64,000 nt of DNA, from the NCBI GenBank assembly GCA_944325885.1, contig CALVBT010000010.1, positions 20,213 to 84,212 on the forward strand, read 5' to 3'. The DNA comes from Candidatus Gastranaerophilales bacterium. GTDB lineage: Bacteria > Cyanobacteriota > Vampirovibrionia > Gastranaerophilales > Gastranaerophilaceae. The translations under genes and the position numbers were made by a program. A model generated the notes under the pieces. It was given only the letters and a program-made list of their open reading frames with translations. It searched no databases and was not told where the DNA came from. Below, piece by piece: positions 61,669-64,000 of this stretch; the first letter of the stretch is position 1; every line of letters starts with the position of its first letter.

Positions 61669-61765
61669 TTGACAACTGAATATTTGGGCCTGTGGCACTC
61701 TGCCGAACAACGATTGAGTATCGTTGTGAGAGGTGGTAGACGCAGTCCTTGACAACTGAATATTT
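61669..61765 (+). repeat. Partial duplication of the tRNA-Leu start with nested element
   Basis: TTGACAACTGAATATTTGGG begins at 61669 and again at 61749, followed each time by the tRNA-Leu 5' end. In the first copy, GGGCCTGTGGC (61686-61696) is followed by the small palindromic element, then GGTAGACGC, a D-arm-like piece, and then the second spacer and the true tRNA. The first copy is therefore a broken tRNA-Leu start and not a functional gene. Confidence 0.85.
61697..61734 (+). repeat. Small palindromic element in the tRNA-Leu duplication
   Basis: The arms ACTCTGCCGA and GAGAGGT match those near tRNA-fMet in reverse orientation. The hairpin is again different: ACAACGAT-n-ATCGTTGT (61707-61714 with 61720-61727). 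Confidence 0.75.
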
Positions 61766-61849
61766 GGGCCTGTGGCGAAATTGGTAGACGCACTAGACTT
61801 AGGATCTAGCGCCTTTGGTGTGAGAGTTCGAGTCTCTCCGGGCCCACCA
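61766..61849 (+). tRNA. tRNA-Leu(TAG)
   Basis: The 84-nt class II tRNA has acceptor GGGCCTG / CGGGCCC, anticodon loop CTTAGGA giving TAG (reads CUA), a variable arm and encoded CCA. Confidence 0.95.
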
Positions 61850-61853
61850 CTAA

Positions 61854-61880
61854 AAAGAGCCACTACGGCTCTTTTTTTAT
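61854..61880 (+). terminator. Terminator of tRNA-Leu
   Basis: The stem AAAGAGCC / GGCTCTTT around ACTAC is followed by TTTTATT. Confidence 0.85.
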
Positions 61881-61902
61881 TTAACAACAACAAGGCGGCA
61901 AA

Positions 61903-62382
61903 ATGGAAGACTACAAATTTTTTCTGGACAATGGCATAGAAGATTTACACAAAGGCAATTTCCCAAAAGCACTGGAGAACATAAACAAATCTCTGGAACT
62001 CAAAAACGACTGGGAAATCCCCTATTTTTACCGTGCAGTAGCCCATCAGGCAATGGAAAATTTTGACGAAGCAAAAAAAGATTACGCAAAAGCTCTGGAA
62101 TTGAATGAAAAAATGACTGATGCATACTACAACAGAGCCAGAATCATTCTCACAAACAAAACCGCCTCAAAAGAAGAAATCCAATCAGCTGTATGCGATT
62201 TGGAAAAAGCGCTTGAGCAGGACGAAAAGTTTCTCGATGCATTATATGCCATGGCTGCCGCACACAAAAAACTGGGGAATTACAAGACAGCACTTGATTA
62301 TCTGGACAAACTGCTTGCGCTGGAACCCGAGGCTGTCAATGCTCGTGCGTTTAAAAAACTTCTGCAGCAAAAATATCTTTAA
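61903..62382 (+). CDS. Small TPR-repeat protein
   Basis: The 159-residue protein has about four TPR units ('FLDNGIEDLHKGNFPKALEN', 'FYRAVAHQAMENFDEAKKDY', 'AYYNRARIILTN', 'LYAMAAAHKKLGNYKTALDY'). No signal peptide, so it is cytoplasmic. Its partner is unknown. AAGGCGG precedes the ATG. The TPR lipoprotein gene follows after a 59-bp gap and may be cotranscribed. Confidence 0.88.
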   Translation: MEDYKFFLDNGIEDLHKGNFPKALENINKSLELKNDWEIPYFYRAVAHQAMENFDEAKKDYAKALELNEKMTDAYYNRARIILTNKTASKEEIQSAVCDLEKALEQDEKFLDALYAMAAAHKKLGNYKTALDYLDKLLALEPEAVNARAFKKLLQQKYL

Positions 62383-62441
62383 TTTATTGCCCGATACCTG
62401 ATTCATAATTATAATTATTATTAAGTAAAACAGGGGTAATA

Positions 62442-63446
62442 ATGACTGCAAAAAAGTTATACAAATTTTTAATCAGTATTGTTGTTTGTACGGGAATTAT
62501 TTTTCAATGCGGATGCTCTTCGCTGAATTTTCGTCAGGCATACGACAAAGGAATGCGCTACTACAACGAAAAAAACTATGAAGAAGCAATAATAAGCTTT
62601 AACAATGCGCTTAATTACAAACCCGACTCCTACAGCACACTCTGCCTGCTCGGTACCAGCTATGCCTACAACAAAGATATAAAAATGGCGGAAAAGACAC
62701 TCCAGGACGCAATAAAACTATTCCCCAACGAATGGAATGCCTATGTACTGCTCGCTGATATAAAACGAACCCAAAAAGACTACGAGGTAGCCATCGATTA
62801 TTACGAAACTGCTGTAACGCTTGAATCTATGGGCGGCAAAGAAAAAATGTATTACAAAAAACTGTTAAAACAAATACGTACAGAACAGGCGGCCTACTCA
62901 ATGCAAGACCCCGTTGCAGAACAAAAATCACGTGAAAATTTAAAAAGTGAAATAGTAAACACCTACACTGGTCAAAAAGCAGAAAAAGAAACTCCTGCCC
63001 AAACAGGTGAAATAAGTCTGATTCTCGATGCAAAAAAATGGGAAAAAGCTCTTGAGCAAAAAGATGACAAATCAAAAATAACAGAATACGGTCTGAAAGG
63101 CGAAGATGTCAAAAACTTTAAATGGACACAGCTTGTTACAACACAGTATTTTGTTATTTCAGACGAATTTAAGACCACACTCGATGAATATTACAACACC
63201 CATATAGGGGCAATAGAAGCTATTGCAAAAAATTCAAACAAACCCTTTGAAAAGAAAATAATTTACCAGACAAAAAACGAAATCCTCTACGAGTGGAAGT
63301 TTGATAATGCGAAAGAAACAGAAATAGCAAGAATCGTCTACACACCAAAAGGTATTTATCACATACATTTTGCAAAAAAAGGCAGCTTTACAAACGAAGA
63401 AAAAGCAAAATATATTGACATGCTAAAAACTGCAGGTCTTCGCTAA
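62442..63446 (+). CDS. TPR-containing probable lipoprotein
   Basis: The 334-residue protein has an N-terminal signal ending 'FQCGCSS', a probable lipoprotein site although not a perfect lipobox. TPR units follow (about 30-130; 'AYDKGMRYYNEKNYEEAIISF', 'LLGTSYAYNKDIKMAEKTL', 'LLADIKRTQKDYEVAIDYY'). The C-terminal half (about 180-334) is a mixed region without a known domain. It is probably an envelope protein-interaction component. GGGG lies before the ATG. Confidence 0.82.
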   Translation: MTAKKLYKFLISIVVCTGIIFQCGCSSLNFRQAYDKGMRYYNEKNYEEAIISFNNALNYKPDSYSTLCLLGTSYAYNKDIKMAEKTLQDAIKLFPNEWNAYVLLADIKRTQKDYEVAIDYYETAVTLESMGGKEKMYYKKLLKQIRTEQAAYSMQDPVAEQKSRENLKSEIVNTYTGQKAEKETPAQTGEISLILDAKKWEKALEQKDDKSKITEYGLKGEDVKNFKWTQLVTTQYFVISDEFKTTLDEYYNTHIGAIEAIAKNSNKPFEKKIIYQTKNEILYEWKFDNAKETEIARIVYTPKGIYHIHFAKKGSFTNEEKAKYIDMLKTAGLR

Positions 63447-63452
63447 ATTTTT

Positions 63453-63510
63453 CATATTGTTAACTGACACCGGCTGCAAACAACGCCCGTCGTGCAGCTG
63501 CAACAAAAAC
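63453..63510 (+). repeat. Degenerate copy of the MITE-like repeat
   Basis: 'catattgttaactgacacc' matches the left end of the family; the rest is altered (GGCTGC, then CGTCGTGCAGCTGC). Confidence 0.45.
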
Positions 63511-63514
63511 AGGC

Positions 63515-63540
63515 AAAAAAAAACCTGAGGCAATCTCAGG
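63515..63540 (-). terminator. Minus-strand terminator
   Basis: The stem CCTGAG / CTCAGG has nine Ts on the minus strand after it; it probably ends transcription of the 54-residue gene to the right. Confidence 0.65.
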
Positions 63541-63620
63541 CAAAACTAGACTAATAGGGAAAACTCCATAAATCTCCAATATTAACACCCTGGTTATAGG
63601 GGATTTTAATCTTACTAAAC

Positions 63621-63785
63621 TTATCTTATATGCATCATAGCTTTATTTGCTACAGCTATCATCTGCATAGTCTTCCAAAAATCTTCTGGATCAAGAGATG
63701 ATCTGTCATCGAGGTTTACGGTAACTTTTTCTGCATACATTTGAGCGAGTTTTTTATCGATTGCATTTGTAGGACAGATTGCCAT
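63621..63785 (-). CDS. Short protein of 54 residues, unknown function
   Basis: This small gene reads from ATG at 63783-63785 to TAA at 63621-63623, with GAGG 8 nt before the start. The peptide opens 'MAICPTNAIDKKLAQMYAEK', has a charged middle and ends 'MMHIR'. It is helical and Met-rich, with a terminator downstream. No family recognised. The ribosome site, terminator and lack of overlap make it a likely real gene. Confidence 0.55.
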   Translation of the reverse strand: MAICPTNAIDKKLAQMYAEKVTVNLDDRSSLDPEDFWKTMQMIAVANKAMMHIR

Positions 63786-63888
63786 TTCGTTTACCTCGTT
63801 AATTACATCACTTACATATATATAAAGTATTTAAAATTTATATAATTTCAGTTTTAAGGTTTTTCGTTACAATCGTTAACATTAAGAC

Positions 63889-63926
63889 AAAAAACAGACG
63901 GTATCTGCAATACCGCCTGTTTTATA
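63889..63926. terminator. Bidirectional terminator-like hairpin
   Basis: The stem AAAACAG-CGGTAT / ATACCGCCTGTTTT (63890-63904 with 63909-63923, one bulge) has A/T tracts on both sides. Confidence 0.7.
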
Positions 63927-63931
63927 AATTT

Positions 63932-64000
63932 CATATAGTCAACTGACTCCGACTACTTGTAGAACCTGTGCATTTGGCAAGTCCGTTTTGTTAAACAAGT
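63932..64000 (+). repeat. MITE-like intergenic repeat, copy E (cut by the window)
   Basis: This is the left third of the family, from ATAGTCAACTGACTCC to TTGTTAAACAAGT, identical in pattern to copies A, C and D. Confidence 0.8.

Noticed and set aside
61686..61757. A second tRNA-Leu gene
   Set aside because: Only the 5' end and a D-arm fragment are present, split by a palindromic element; no anticodon or T arm.

Overview
The window is AT-rich bacterial chromosome using the standard code. It fits a fermentative, Gram-negative, non-photosynthetic relative of Cyanobacteria, most likely a gut Gastranaerophilales/Melainabacteria-type organism. That placement is inference from gene content: lipid A and LPS-transport genes (lpxB, lpxI, lptC, lptA, an OmpH/Skp chaperone, an MlaD-type protein), [FeFe]-hydrogenase maturases (hydG, hydE), a rubredoxin fusion flavoprotein for oxygen or redox stress, no photosynthesis genes, and many proteins with a short 'MKI...SFKG' N-terminus. 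No rRNA, CRISPR array, prophage or transposase gene was seen.

Layout. 0-13.7 kb: envelope and miscellaneous genes (WG-repeat protein, OmpH, hydG, MlaD-like, Ogt, TPR protein, LUD protein, MATE exporter, AAA+ ATPase, GH13-like protein), with tRNA-Ser followed by a three-unit tandem repeat. 13.7-25.9 kb: core metabolism and envelope (acpP-fabF, dnaX, LD-carboxypeptidase, lpxI-lpxB-chrA-chrA, Xer recombinase, PfkB kinase, lptC-lptA). 26-37.6 kb: a RelA/SpoT-like protein, the gcvPB-X-mnmA-hydE operon, a solute-binding protein with an M14 peptidase, a secreted GH13-like protein, hpf and a flavin reductase-rubredoxin fusion. 37.6-52 kb: an accessory island of unrecognised proteins, mostly one dense plus-strand run of ten genes, including three tandem near-identical paralogues, two AAA+ ATPases and two HExxH metallopeptidase-like proteins. 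52-64 kb: tRNA-fMet with an upstream three-unit repeat, a GNAT, ugd-uxs, a CoA-disulfide reductase-rhodanese fusion, a kinase-like protein, a DnaQ-like exonuclease, a phospholipase C-like protein, an ABC ATPase, tRNA-Ala, tRNA-Leu and TPR proteins.

Most notable signal. At least 17 otherwise unrelated proteins start with M-[K/R/x]-[I/V], then a polar linker of about 3-50 residues, then a short [S/N/A/P]-F-[K/G] motif. None has a Sec signal peptide, while the Sec-type envelope proteins in the window lack the motif. Tagged proteins include domains typical of effectors or toxins (zincin, Zn-phospholipase C, kinase-like, RelA/SpoT-like) plus three AAA+ ATPases and TPR proteins. I propose a shared targeting or sorting tag with its cargo; the function is inference.

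Other signals. A MITE-like intergenic repeat of about 170 bp occurs in at least four full or near-full copies plus fragments. A second, roughly 40-bp palindromic element has conserved arms around different hairpins, nested in that repeat and in tRNA 5' duplications. All three tRNA-linked tandem duplications carry tRNA pieces. Six genes have a -10 box exactly 6 nt before the ATG and no Shine-Dalgarno, suggesting leaderless mRNAs.
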